This document shows, one piece after another, positions 14,595-21,397 of a stretch of DNA of 22,309 bases (positions are counted from its first letter, which is position 1; each line of letters opens with the position of its first letter). The position numbers and the translations under genes are program-made. The stretch spans positions 1-22,309 of the forward strand of contig DASRXL010000124.1 of NCBI GenBank assembly GCA_035654175.1, in the 5' to 3' direction. Source of the DNA: PNC22 sp035654175 (lineage in GTDB: Bacteria; Planctomycetota; Phycisphaerae; Phycisphaerales; UBA1924). The notes beneath the pieces were generated by a model. It had not been told where the DNA came from, made no database searches, and worked only from the letters and a program-made list of their open reading frames with translations.

Positions 14595-14600
14595 ATCCTA
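14595..14600 (-). promoter_or_regulatory. -10-like TAGGAT before the minus-strand membrane protein
   Basis: On the minus strand TAGGAT ends eight bases before the ATG at 14586. The same hexamer is found upstream of sthA at 21266-21271. Confidence 0.45.
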
Positions 14601-14660
14601 CGCCCCAGCGTTCGAGCCGTTCGGCCCTTCCATCGGCCGTCCCGGCGGGGTGATGGACTC

Positions 14661-14679
14661 TGGCCCGCAAAGCGGGCCA
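14661..14679. other. Perfect 8-bp inverted repeat with AAA loop
   Basis: TGGCCCGC (14661-14668) and GCGGGCCA (14672-14679) flank AAA. There is no T-tract, so it is not an obvious terminator. It lies between divergent genes and may be a protein-binding site or RNA hairpin. Confidence 0.5.
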
Positions 14680-15036
14680 CCGTTCTGGGCCCTGGACGCG
14701 AGCGCGGCGGGCGGCCCGGCCGATGAATCCGCAATGGTGTGGCCCCCCGCTTGCGAGCACCGGCTCGGCAGGCCCGGAGATCGGATGCAGACCTCGGCGA
14801 CGCCAGCCCCGGACGCGACCGAGCATGCCCCGCGCATGTTCCGCGCAATCCCTGCGCCCCGGACGTCCGATTCGCACCGGCGCCGCCGGCGCGGGCTCGG
14901 GACATCGAGCTTCCGCCGGGCCGATGGTCCGGCGCCGCGGCAGATCGGGGCCGAGGACCGCGCGGGCCAAGGCGAGCGGCGACAGCGGGCCCTGAGGGAG
15001 CGGCAGCCAGAATGCGCGGGGCGCCGGGCCGCCGCA

Positions 15037-15042
15037 GAGGAG
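15037..15042 (+). promoter_or_regulatory. Ribosome-binding site of fliD
   Basis: A GAGGAG-type purine run (within AGAGGAGCG) lies about eight bases before the ATG at 15051. It supports this start over the long upstream in-frame extension. Confidence 0.6.
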
Positions 15043-15050
15043 CGAGTGCG

Positions 15051-17906
15051 ATGAGCGGGATCACGACAGGGGTCGGCCTCTTCAGCGGCATCGATACCGC
15101 GAGCCTGATCAACCAGCTGCTCTCGGTCGAGGCGCGGCCGCGCGACCTCGCGCAGCAGCGGATCCTGCAGCTCCAGATGCAGCAGTCCGCGTACCTGGAC
15201 ATCAACTCCAAGCTGAGCGCCCTGCGCACCGCCGCCAAGAGCTTCCGCCTCGACTTCCTTTTCGACTCGATGGGCGCGACGAGCACCGACGAGGCCGTGC
15301 TCGCGGCGACCGCTTCGCGGACGGCCGTGCCCGGCTCCTACTCCTTCCTCGTCGACCGGCTGGTCTCCTCGCAGCAGCTGCTCAGCCGCGGCTTCGTTGA
15401 TCAAGACTCGACCGCCGTCGGGGCCTCCTCGTTCACTTTCGAGTCGGCCCTCGGCCGCCTGGACCGCGACGTCGCGCTGGCCGACCTCAACGACGGCGAG
15501 GGCATCGAGCGCGGCAAGATCGTGATCACCCAGGGGTCCTCCACGGCGACGGTGGACCTTTCCAAGGCCGCGACGGTCAGCGAGGCGCTCGAGGCGATCA
15601 ACGCCTCGGGCCTGGACGTGACGGCGACCGTCTCCGGCGGCAAGTTCGTGCTCAGCGGCGGTTCCGACTTCACGGTGGCGAACGCCTCGGGCTACACCAC
15701 CGCCTCGAGCCTGGGTATCGCGGGCTCCTCGACGAGCGGGACGCTCAGCGGCTCGACCGTGTACGAGATGAGCGCGGGCACGACGCTCGCGCAGCTCAAC
15801 GACGGCAACGGCGTGCTGATCGGGACCGACGTGGGTGAGGACCGCTACGACTTCACCATCGAGGTGGACAACGGCATCACGCCCGCTTCCGTGAACGTGA
15901 ACCTCGGCTCGGTCTGGGAGACCGTCGACGACGAGCTGACCGAGACGGCGGGCGCCGTCTCGACCGTCGGGGGCGTGATCGACCGCATCAATTCCGCCCT
16001 CGCCGAGGCCGGGCTGGACGGAGAGGTCTCGGCCTCCATCTCCGGCGGACGCATCGTGATCGCGGACTCGATGGGGCGGGACATCACGGTGACCGAGCTC
16101 AACAGCACGAGCACCACCGCGGCGCAGCTGGGCATCGCCGGCGCCGCCACCGGCACGCTGACCGGCGAGCGGGTGCTCGCCGGCCTGAACACCACGCTGC
16201 TCTCCAACCTCAACGGCGGCGACGGCGTCGCCGGCGCGGGCACGATCAGCTTCACCGCGCGGGACGGCACGAGCTTCTCCGTGGACGTGTCGGGGGCGGC
16301 CACGGTGGACGAGTTGATCGACCTGGTGAACGACGACGCCGCCAACGCCGGACGCATCAGCCTGTCGCTCAACCCCGTGGGCAACGGGCTGCTCGTGAGC
16401 GACTCGACCGGCGGCGGCTCGAACCTGATCGTGTCGGGCGACACGGCCACGTCGCTGGGGATCGCGACCGACGCCGCCGGCGTCGCCGCCGACTCGGTCA
16501 CCGGCACGAGCCTGCAGCACCGCTACATCTCGATGGCGACGCGTCTCGACGCGCTCAACGGCGGGGCCGGCGTGGGTACGGGCGAGCTCCGGTTCACGGA
16601 CGGCAACGGCGTGAGCTTCAAGGTGGATATCGGCTCGGACACCACCACCGTCTACGACCTGGTGCGCGAGGTGAACGCGCAGGCGGGGGCCGCGGACGCG
16701 AACATCGAGGTCCGCATCAACGACAACGGCGACGGCCTGATCGTCGCCGAGAAGTCCGGCGAGCCCGCGGGGGCGGCGCCGATCAAGGTCGAGGACGTCA
16801 GCGGCAGCGTCGCCGCGGGCCTGAAGCTCGCCGGCGAGGCGGCGGGGCCCGACGCCGACAACTACATCGACGGCTCGGCAGAGGTCGTCGTGGAGTTCGA
16901 GGCGACCGACACGCTCCAGGACATGGCCGACGCCATCAACGACGCGGGCGGGCCCGCGCGTGTCACGATCATCAACGACGGCACCGGGAGCAACCCCTAC
17001 CGGCTCAGCTTCTCGGCCACCTCGACCGGCGCCGCGGGTCGCTTTCTCCTCGACGACGGCGGCCTCGGGCTGAACCTGAGCGTGCTCGACGAGGGGCAGG
17101 ACTCCCGTGTCTTCTATGGCTCCAGCGACCCGGCTACCGCCGTCCTGCTCACCAGCTCCGCGAACACGCTGGACAGCGTGATCCCCGGGGTGAGCATCGA
17201 CCTCAAGAGCGCGAGCGAGGACCCCGTGACCGTCACGGTGTCGCGCGACACCGAGAAGATCATCACCTCGATCCAGGGCCTCGTCACGGCGTACAACGCC
17301 GTGGTCGACCGCATCGGCTTCCTCACGCGGTACGACGCCGAGACGGAGACCAAGGGCCCGCTCCTGGGCGATTCCACGCTGACGAACCTGCGGGCCTCGC
17401 TCTCCCGCACGGTGCTGGCCAAGCCCGTCGGGGTCGACGATTCCTTCGAGCGGCTCACCGAGGTGGGCTTCAAGGTGGGCGAGGGCGGCACGCTCTCGCT
17501 CGACACCGACAAGTTCCGCCAGGCTCTCGAGAGCGACTTCCAGGCCGTCGCCGACCTCATGGCGGCGCGCGACGTGATCCCGCCCGAGACAGAGACCGAG
17601 ATCGGCGACGGCATCACGGTGCGCAACAACTCCGGCGAGGAGGAGTTCAGCCGCCTGGGCGTCGTCTTCATGTTCGAGGAGCTGGCCGACGACTACCTCG
17701 ACTCGGTGGACGGCATCCTGACGGGCAAGGACAAGACCTTCACGACCAAGATCGAGCTCCAGGAGAAGCGGATCGAGAGCTTCAACGAGCTCCTCGAGAT
17801 CAAGCGGCAGCGGCTCGAGGCCCAGTTCCTCGCCATGGAGCGGGCGCTCGCCTCGCTCCAGACCCAGCAGAGCTCCCTGCTCTCCCTGTCGCAGAACATG
17901 GGATGA
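15051..17906 (+). CDS. fliD: Flagellar filament cap protein FliD (hook-associated protein 2), enlarged
   Basis: A 951-residue FliD, which caps the growing flagellar filament and assists flagellin folding. The N-terminal FliD domain starts immediately (GVGLFSGIDTASLINQLLSVEARP) and the C-terminal FliD domain covers roughly residues 700-945 (TEKIITSIQGLVTAYNAVVDRI ... coiled-coil EKRIESFNELLEIKRQRLEAQFLAMERALASLQ). The protein is about twice the size of enterobacterial FliD. The extra middle consists of repeats of the flagellin hook-IN type, each opening with LN[DG]GxGV and ending in an LGIAG-like turn; these start near residues 146, 249, 387 and 502, with a more divergent fifth near 611. It is followed after 47 bases by fliS, the usual partner. 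Confidence 0.94.
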   Translation: MSGITTGVGLFSGIDTASLINQLLSVEARPRDLAQQRILQLQMQQSAYLDINSKLSALRTAAKSFRLDFLFDSMGATSTDEAVLAATASRTAVPGSYSFLVDRLVSSQQLLSRGFVDQDSTAVGASSFTFESALGRLDRDVALADLNDGEGIERGKIVITQGSSTATVDLSKAATVSEALEAINASGLDVTATVSGGKFVLSGGSDFTVANASGYTTASSLGIAGSSTSGTLSGSTVYEMSAGTTLAQLNDGNGVLIGTDVGEDRYDFTIEVDNGITPASVNVNLGSVWETVDDELTETAGAVSTVGGVIDRINSALAEAGLDGEVSASISGGRIVIADSMGRDITVTELNSTSTTAAQLGIAGAATGTLTGERVLAGLNTTLLSNLNGGDGVAGAGTISFTARDGTSFSVDVSGAATVDELIDLVNDDAANAGRISLSLNPVGNGLLVSDSTGGGSNLIVSGDTATSLGIATDAAGVAADSVTGTSLQHRYISMATRLDALNGGAGVGTGELRFTDGNGVSFKVDIGSDTTTVYDLVREVNAQAGAADANIEVRINDNGDGLIVAEKSGEPAGAAPIKVEDVSGSVAAGLKLAGEAAGPDADNYIDGSAEVVVEFEATDTLQDMADAINDAGGPARVTIINDGTGSNPYRLSFSATSTGAAGRFLLDDGGLGLNLSVLDEGQDSRVFYGSSDPATAVLLTSSANTLDSVIPGVSIDLKSASEDPVTVTVSRDTEKIITSIQGLVTAYNAVVDRIGFLTRYDAETETKGPLLGDSTLTNLRASLSRTVLAKPVGVDDSFERLTEVGFKVGEGGTLSLDTDKFRQALESDFQAVADLMAARDVIPPETETEIGDGITVRNNSGEEEFSRLGVVFMFEELADDYLDSVDGILTGKDKTFTTKIELQEKRIESFNELLEIKRQRLEAQFLAMERALASLQTQQSSLLSLSQNMG

Positions 17907-17942
17907 GCCGCCCGGGCTCAAGCCACCCCCCTCCCGCGACGA

Positions 17943-17948
17943 TACACG
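17943..17948 (+). promoter_or_regulatory. -10-like TACACG before fliS
   Basis: GATACACG ends five bases before the ATG at 17954, in a 47-base gap after fliD. It may allow separate fliS transcription. The match is weaker than the others because the last base is G. Confidence 0.3.
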
Positions 17949-17953
17949 CTGCG

Positions 17954-18406
17954 ATGACAACCACAGAAGCCAACGCGTACCTCCGCACCCAGGTCATGAC
18001 CGCCTCTCCCGAGCAGCTGCGCCTGATGCTGCTGGACGGGGCGCTCCGCTTCGCCCGCCAGGCGGTCGAGGGCATCGCCGGCAAGGACTACGAGGCCGCC
18101 TACAACGGCATCACCCAGGCTCGGGCCATCGTGCTCGAGCTGGCGACCTCGATCCGCGCCGACATCGAGCCCGAGCTCGCTGAGCGGGTGCGCTCGGTCT
18201 ACCTCTTCATCTACAAGGAGATGGTGGACGCAAGCCTCAACCGCGACACCGCCCGGCTCGAGAAGGCGATCGAGCTGCTCCAGTACGAGCGCGAGACCTG
18301 GGCCCTGCTCATCGAGCGCGTCGCGGCGGAGCGTGCTGCAAGCCGCACTCCGACGCCGCTCGCCCCCGCGACCGAGAGCACGACGACGTTCACGGCGCAG
18401 GCTTGA
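17954..18406 (+). CDS. fliS: Flagellar export chaperone FliS
   Basis: A 150-residue helical chaperone that binds the flagellin C-terminus before export. The family pattern is clear: NAYLRTQVMTASPEQLRLMLLDGALRFARQA near the N-terminus, then YIF-like VYLFIYKEMVDASLNRD and a last helix ending in WALLIERV near residue 121. The 28-residue tail is low-complexity Thr/Pro/Ala. Start ATG 17954 is where family similarity begins. The stop TGA lies inside the first unit of a heptamer repeat array, so the present C-terminus was defined by the repeat. Confidence 0.93.
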   Translation: MTTTEANAYLRTQVMTASPEQLRLMLLDGALRFARQAVEGIAGKDYEAAYNGITQARAIVLELATSIRADIEPELAERVRSVYLFIYKEMVDASLNRDTARLEKAIELLQYERETWALLIERVAAERAASRTPTPLAPATESTTTFTAQA

Positions 18407-18429
18407 GGCTTGAGGACTGAGGTTTGAGG
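18402..18429. repeat. Heptamer array, four units (CTTGAGG type)
   Basis: Contiguous units CTTGAGG, CTTGAGG, ACTGAGG and TTTGAGG, overlapping the fliS stop codon. They are in the same orientation as the larger array at 19649-19711. Confidence 0.85.
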
Positions 18430-18457
18430 CTGCGAATCGTGCGGCCTCCCTTCGTCG

Positions 18458-19636
18458 CTACCTCACGGCAACGCACTGCGCCGCCAGGTTCTCGAAGATC
18501 AATCCCATCGACACGTTCGAGTCCAGCTGACGCTCGGACTGCTCAACCAGCTCGATACAGCCGGTAGCCCACTCCGCCTCCGGCTCGCGCCCGACCGCCG
18601 CGGCTCGGCGCAGCTCTGCGCGGAATGCCTCGCCGAGCAGCCTGAGCATCCGCCTCGCCGCGACGCGGTTCGCCACGTCCTTGCTCGCACGGACGTCGCC
18701 CTCGACGGCCGCCGCCGCGGCGTCGTCCACCAGCTTCGCCAGGAGCGAGCCCAGCTCGATCACGCCCACTCCCCGCTGCAGCTCCGCGATCGCCGGCCCG
18801 ACCGCCTGGTGCCAGCGCTCCAGCCCGGTCTCCACGATGGCGCTGAGCACCCCCGGCGACCCCCCCGCGAACGCGAGCGCCCACGGCACGTCCAGCGTCG
18901 AGAGGTCGATCCCGCTCCTCGCGATCCAGGCCTGCATCGCCGCCTCGCTCAGCGGCCCGAAGGGCACGCGCTGGCAGCGGCTCCGGATCGTCGGCAGCAG
19001 CCGGTCCTCGCTCGGCGTCACCAGGACGATCACCGTGCCCTCCGGCGGCTCCTCGATCGTCTTGAGCAAGGAGTTCTGCGCTTCCACCCCCAGCAGGTGC
19101 GCCTCGTCCACGACGAACACCTTCCCGGCGCGCGAATCCCCCGGCACGACCCGCGTCCGCTCCGCCGGCTCGATCAGGAACTCGTCCACGACATCCTTTG
19201 CGAGCGTGGTCTGCTTGCTCGCGCGCACCGTGTCCTCGCGGCTCACCGACGCGAGCTCTTTGCGCACGACGTGCAGGTCGGGGTGCGACCCCGCCCGCAG
19301 CAGCCGCTGGGCAGGACTGTCGGGATCCGGGCGCACGCGCCCGGCCCCATCCGGCCCCGCAGCCGGATCGAGCAGCACCGCCGCGAACGCCAAGGCCGTG
19401 GTGAACTTCCCGACGCCTTCGGGGCCGTGAAAGACCCACGCGTGGTGCAGGCGCCCCGAACGGAGCGAAGCCTCCAGGACGCCCAGCGCCCGCTCCTGGC
19501 CGAGCACGTCGTCGAGCCCGATCGGGACCGATTCCCTGGCCGCGGGCAGCGGCGCCGCCTCGATCGCCGTCGCGCGGGCCCGCTTGGCCGGAGCTTTCTT
19601 TGCCGCTTTCTTCGCCGCCTTCTTCGCCACGGGCAC
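18458..19636 (-). CDS. holB: DNA polymerase III delta-prime subunit (clamp loader)
   Basis: A 392-residue AAA+ clamp-loader protein. It has GPEGVGKFT (P-loop, residues 71-79, with Phe where Ser/Thr is usual), the SHPDLHVV signature (117-124) typical of delta-prime, VVDEAH (175-180), NSLLKTIEEPP and sensor-type SRC (219-221). The four-cysteine zinc module usual between the P-loop and SHPD is absent; there is no cysteine there. The N-terminus is an unusual Lys/Ala tail (AKKAAKKAAKKAPAKRAR) like those of histone H1-type proteins. GTG 19636 or GTG 19630 may start the gene; the latter has TATTCT six bases upstream. Heptamer repeats flank the gene on both sides. DnaX is unlikely because the protein is short and SHPD is present. 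Confidence 0.88.
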   Translation of the reverse strand: MPVAKKAAKKAAKKAPAKRARATAIEAAPLPAARESVPIGLDDVLGQERALGVLEASLRSGRLHHAWVFHGPEGVGKFTTALAFAAVLLDPAAGPDGAGRVRPDPDSPAQRLLRAGSHPDLHVVRKELASVSREDTVRASKQTTLAKDVVDEFLIEPAERTRVVPGDSRAGKVFVVDEAHLLGVEAQNSLLKTIEEPPEGTVIVLVTPSEDRLLPTIRSRCQRVPFGPLSEAAMQAWIARSGIDLSTLDVPWALAFAGGSPGVLSAIVETGLERWHQAVGPAIAELQRGVGVIELGSLLAKLVDDAAAAAVEGDVRASKDVANRVAARRMLRLLGEAFRAELRRAAAVGREPEAEWATGCIELVEQSERQLDSNVSMGLIFENLAAQCVAVR

Positions 19637-19642
19637 AGAATA
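19637..19642 (-). promoter_or_regulatory. -10-like TATTCT before holB
   Basis: On the minus strand TATTCT is followed directly by GTG (19636) and, six bases later, by GTG (19630). The second spacing matches the other near-start hexamers. The heptamer array occupies the expected -35 region. Confidence 0.45.
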
Positions 19643-19648
19643 GTCGGT

Positions 19649-19711
19649 CTTGAGTCTTGAGTCTTGAGTCTAGAGGCTTGAGGCTTGAGGCTTGAGGCTT
19701 GAGGCTTGAGG
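19649..19711. repeat. Heptamer array, nine units (CTTGAG[T/G])
   Basis: Nine contiguous 7-base units: three CTTGAGT, one CTAGAGG and five CTTGAGG. It lies seven bases upstream of the holB -10-like element and 73 bases beyond the sthA stop. Confidence 0.92.
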
Positions 19712-19751
19712 CGATCGTCCGCGTCGAGGTGGGGGGATTCGCGCTCTTTGC

Positions 19752-19767
19752 GTCGCTCCGTCGCTCC
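19752..19767 (-). repeat. Two octamer repeats (GGAGCGAC on the minus strand)
   Basis: GTCGCTCC occurs twice in tandem on the plus strand. Including the preceding C, it shares an exact 15-mer with the block inside the aldehyde dehydrogenase gene at 10674-10688. Confidence 0.65.
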
Positions 19768-19784
19768 CCCGCTCCCACCCCCCC

Positions 19785-21200
19785 TCACACACTCCGCAAC
19801 TTATTCAGCCCGTTCAGCGAGGCCACCTTGTAGCACTCCGCCAGCGTCGGGTAGTTGAACACCGCGTTCACGAAGTACTCGACCGTCGCGTTGAACGCCA
19901 TGGCGCACTGCCCGATGTGGATCAGCTCCGTCGCCCCTGTCCCGATCACGTGCACGCCGAGGATCGCGTGCGAATCCTGATGGATCAGCAGCTTGAGCAT
20001 GCCGATCTCGTCGCCCAGGAGCTGCCCCCTCGCGATCTCGCGGTACTGGGCCACGCCCGTCTCGAAGGGGATGCCCTCCTCGGTCAGCTTCTCCTCCGTC
20101 CAGCCCACCATCGAGAGCTCGGGGATCGAGTAGATCCCATAAGGCAGCAGCTTGGAGACCTGCTCGACCCGCTCGCCGAACATGTGACACGCCGCGGACC
20201 GACCCTGCTCCATGCTCGTCGAGGCCAGCGCCGGGAATCCGATCACGTCTCCCGCGGCGTAGATGTGCGGAACGACAGTCTGGAAGTGCTCGTTCACCGT
20301 CACGCGGCCGCGCGAATCGGTCGCGAGCCCCGCCTTCTCCAGCGACAGCTCCTTCGTCGCTCCCTGCCGACCCACGGCGTAGAGCAGGCAATCCGCCCTC
20401 ACGGTCTTTCCGCTCTCGAGCACGGCCTCGGCCATGGCGTTGTCCATGGTCCGCGCCCCCGGAATCGCGTCGATCCGTGAGATGCTCACCACCTTCTCCC
20501 CCAGCCGGAGCGTCATCCCCCCCTGTCGCAGGTGGTACTGCAGCGCCTCCCCGATCTCTCCGTCCACAAAGTCGAGGATCCGCGGCCGGCCCTCGATGAG
20601 CGTCACCTTCACGCCCATGGCGCTCAGCATCGAGGCGTACTCGGTCCCGATCACCCCTCCACCGACGATGATCATGGAGTGCGGCAGGTTCGGGAGGCGC
20701 AGGATCTCGTCCGACGTCAGCACGGTCCGGTCGTCGAACGGGATGAACTCGGGCCTTGCCGGCTCCGTGCCGGTGGCGATCAGCACGTGCTCGGCGTGGA
20801 TCCGCTCCGTCGCGTACGCCCCCTCCACAGCCACGGTATGGGGGTCCTCGAACCGGGCCACGCCGTGCACCACCGCCACCCCGTTGGCGCGCATGTGCCG
20901 CTGCACGATCTCGATCTCGGCGTCGATCACCCGGTCCGCGCTCGAGACCAGCTCCCGGAAGCTCCGCTCGCGGGCGACGCGAAAGTCCGCGACCTGAGGC
21001 GTGGCCGACTGGCGGTTCACCATCGACAGGATCGCCTCGCGCAGCGCCTTCGACGGGATCGTCCCCGTGTTCACCGCCACCCCGCCGATCACGTCCCGAC
21101 GCTCGACCAGCACGACGCTCTTGCCGAGCTTCGCGGCCTGGATCGCCCCCCGCTGCCCCGCCGGGCCGCTCCCGATCACGCACAGGTCGCAGTGGCGCAT
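19785..21200 (-). CDS. sthA: Soluble pyridine nucleotide transhydrogenase (Si-specific)
   Basis: A 471-residue FAD protein of the dihydrolipoamide dehydrogenase fold that moves hydride between NADPH and NAD in the cytosol. The FAD site is CVIGSGPAGQRGAIQ (residues 7-21) and the NAD(P) site is IIVGGGVIGTEYAS. The redox-cysteine region reads GGVAVNTGTIPSK (39-51): both disulfide positions are changed (Ala42, Thr47), which excludes dihydrolipoamide dehydrogenase and mercuric reductase and fits SthA, where the second cysteine is normally Thr. The C-terminal interface FNYPTLAECYKVA is as in SthA. Start ATG 21200 follows a GGGAGAAGG ribosome-binding site; the in-frame extension upstream lacks support. 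It diverges from alaS. Confidence 0.92.
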   Translation of the reverse strand: MRHCDLCVIGSGPAGQRGAIQAAKLGKSVVLVERRDVIGGVAVNTGTIPSKALREAILSMVNRQSATPQVADFRVARERSFRELVSSADRVIDAEIEIVQRHMRANGVAVVHGVARFEDPHTVAVEGAYATERIHAEHVLIATGTEPARPEFIPFDDRTVLTSDEILRLPNLPHSMIIVGGGVIGTEYASMLSAMGVKVTLIEGRPRILDFVDGEIGEALQYHLRQGGMTLRLGEKVVSISRIDAIPGARTMDNAMAEAVLESGKTVRADCLLYAVGRQGATKELSLEKAGLATDSRGRVTVNEHFQTVVPHIYAAGDVIGFPALASTSMEQGRSAACHMFGERVEQVSKLLPYGIYSIPELSMVGWTEEKLTEEGIPFETGVAQYREIARGQLLGDEIGMLKLLIHQDSHAILGVHVIGTGATELIHIGQCAMAFNATVEYFVNAVFNYPTLAECYKVASLNGLNKLRSV

Positions 21201-21205
21201 CGTGA

Positions 21206-21214
21206 CCTTCTCCC
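21206..21214 (-). promoter_or_regulatory. Ribosome-binding site of sthA
   Basis: On the minus strand GGGAGAAGG ends five bases before the ATG at 21200, deciding this start. Confidence 0.7.
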
Positions 21215-21265
21215 ACGCCCGCCGACCTCGGCCGGACGCTCCCCGCCATCCCTGATCCGGCGCGC

Positions 21266-21271
21266 ATCCTA
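21266..21271 (-). promoter_or_regulatory. Candidate -10 (TAGGAT) for sthA
   Basis: On the minus strand TAGGAT would give a leader of about 60 bases carrying the ribosome-binding site. It is the same hexamer as upstream of the 14586 gene. No clear -35 box. Confidence 0.4.
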
Positions 21272-21362
21272 CGGCTTTGCCGCGCCCATGCCGCCGGCGG
21301 TTCGTCCGCCAGTACCTTGGTCGGGGCTCCGCGCCATCTCCGATGCCGGAGGCGCCCCAAGC

Positions 21363-21368
21363 TACAAT
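21363..21368 (+). promoter_or_regulatory. -10 box (TACAAT) for alaS
   Basis: TACAAT, one mismatch from consensus, lies 29 bases before the ATG at 21398. The expected leader is about 20 bases with only a weak purine-rich site (GGACGAAAG). No clear -35 box at the usual distance. Confidence 0.55.
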
Positions 21369-21397
21369 CGACCGTTTTTCGCCCCGGACGAAAGCCG

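Larger units (their letters stand above)
14587..15050. other. 464-base divergent intergenic region upstream of fliD
   Basis: No supported gene. It holds a TAGGAT -10-like hexamer for the minus-strand membrane protein (14595-14600), a perfect 8-bp hairpin (14661-14679), a weak sigma-54-like sequence (14740-14755) and the fliD ribosome-binding site near 15037. Open frames through it on both strands are a by-product of high GC. Confidence 0.6.

Noticed and set aside
14587..14970. N-terminal extension of the minus-strand membrane protein
   Set aside because: The extension is Pro/Arg/Gly-rich and crosses the hairpin; ATG 14586 is directly before the first helix and has a -10-like hexamer.
14739..15050. 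In-frame upstream extension of fliD
   Set aside because: The extra 104 codons are Arg/Pro-rich and unlike any FliD; the FliD N-terminus begins at ATG 15051 with a ribosome-binding site.
14598..17960. A 1120-codon open frame on the minus strand opposite fliD
   Set aside because: It mirrors the third-position GC bias of fliD, is extremely rich in Arg/Gly/Val/His/Asp with no domains, and fliD is certain.
18458..19636. DnaX (tau/gamma) subunit
   Set aside because: Too short, has the SHPDLHVV signature of delta-prime, and lacks the C-terminal tau/gamma region.
19649..19711. Possible CRISPR array
   Set aside because: The repeat is only seven bases with no spacers, and there are no cas genes.
19785..21200. 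Dihydrolipoamide dehydrogenase or mercuric reductase
   Set aside because: Both redox cysteines are absent and the NTGTIPSK and FNYPTLAE segments are those of soluble transhydrogenase.
21331..21355. Small imperfect stem (CTCCG...CGGAG) near alaS as a T-box or riboswitch
   Set aside because: It lies upstream of the TACAAT -10 box, so it would not be in the transcript, and the stem is only five bases.
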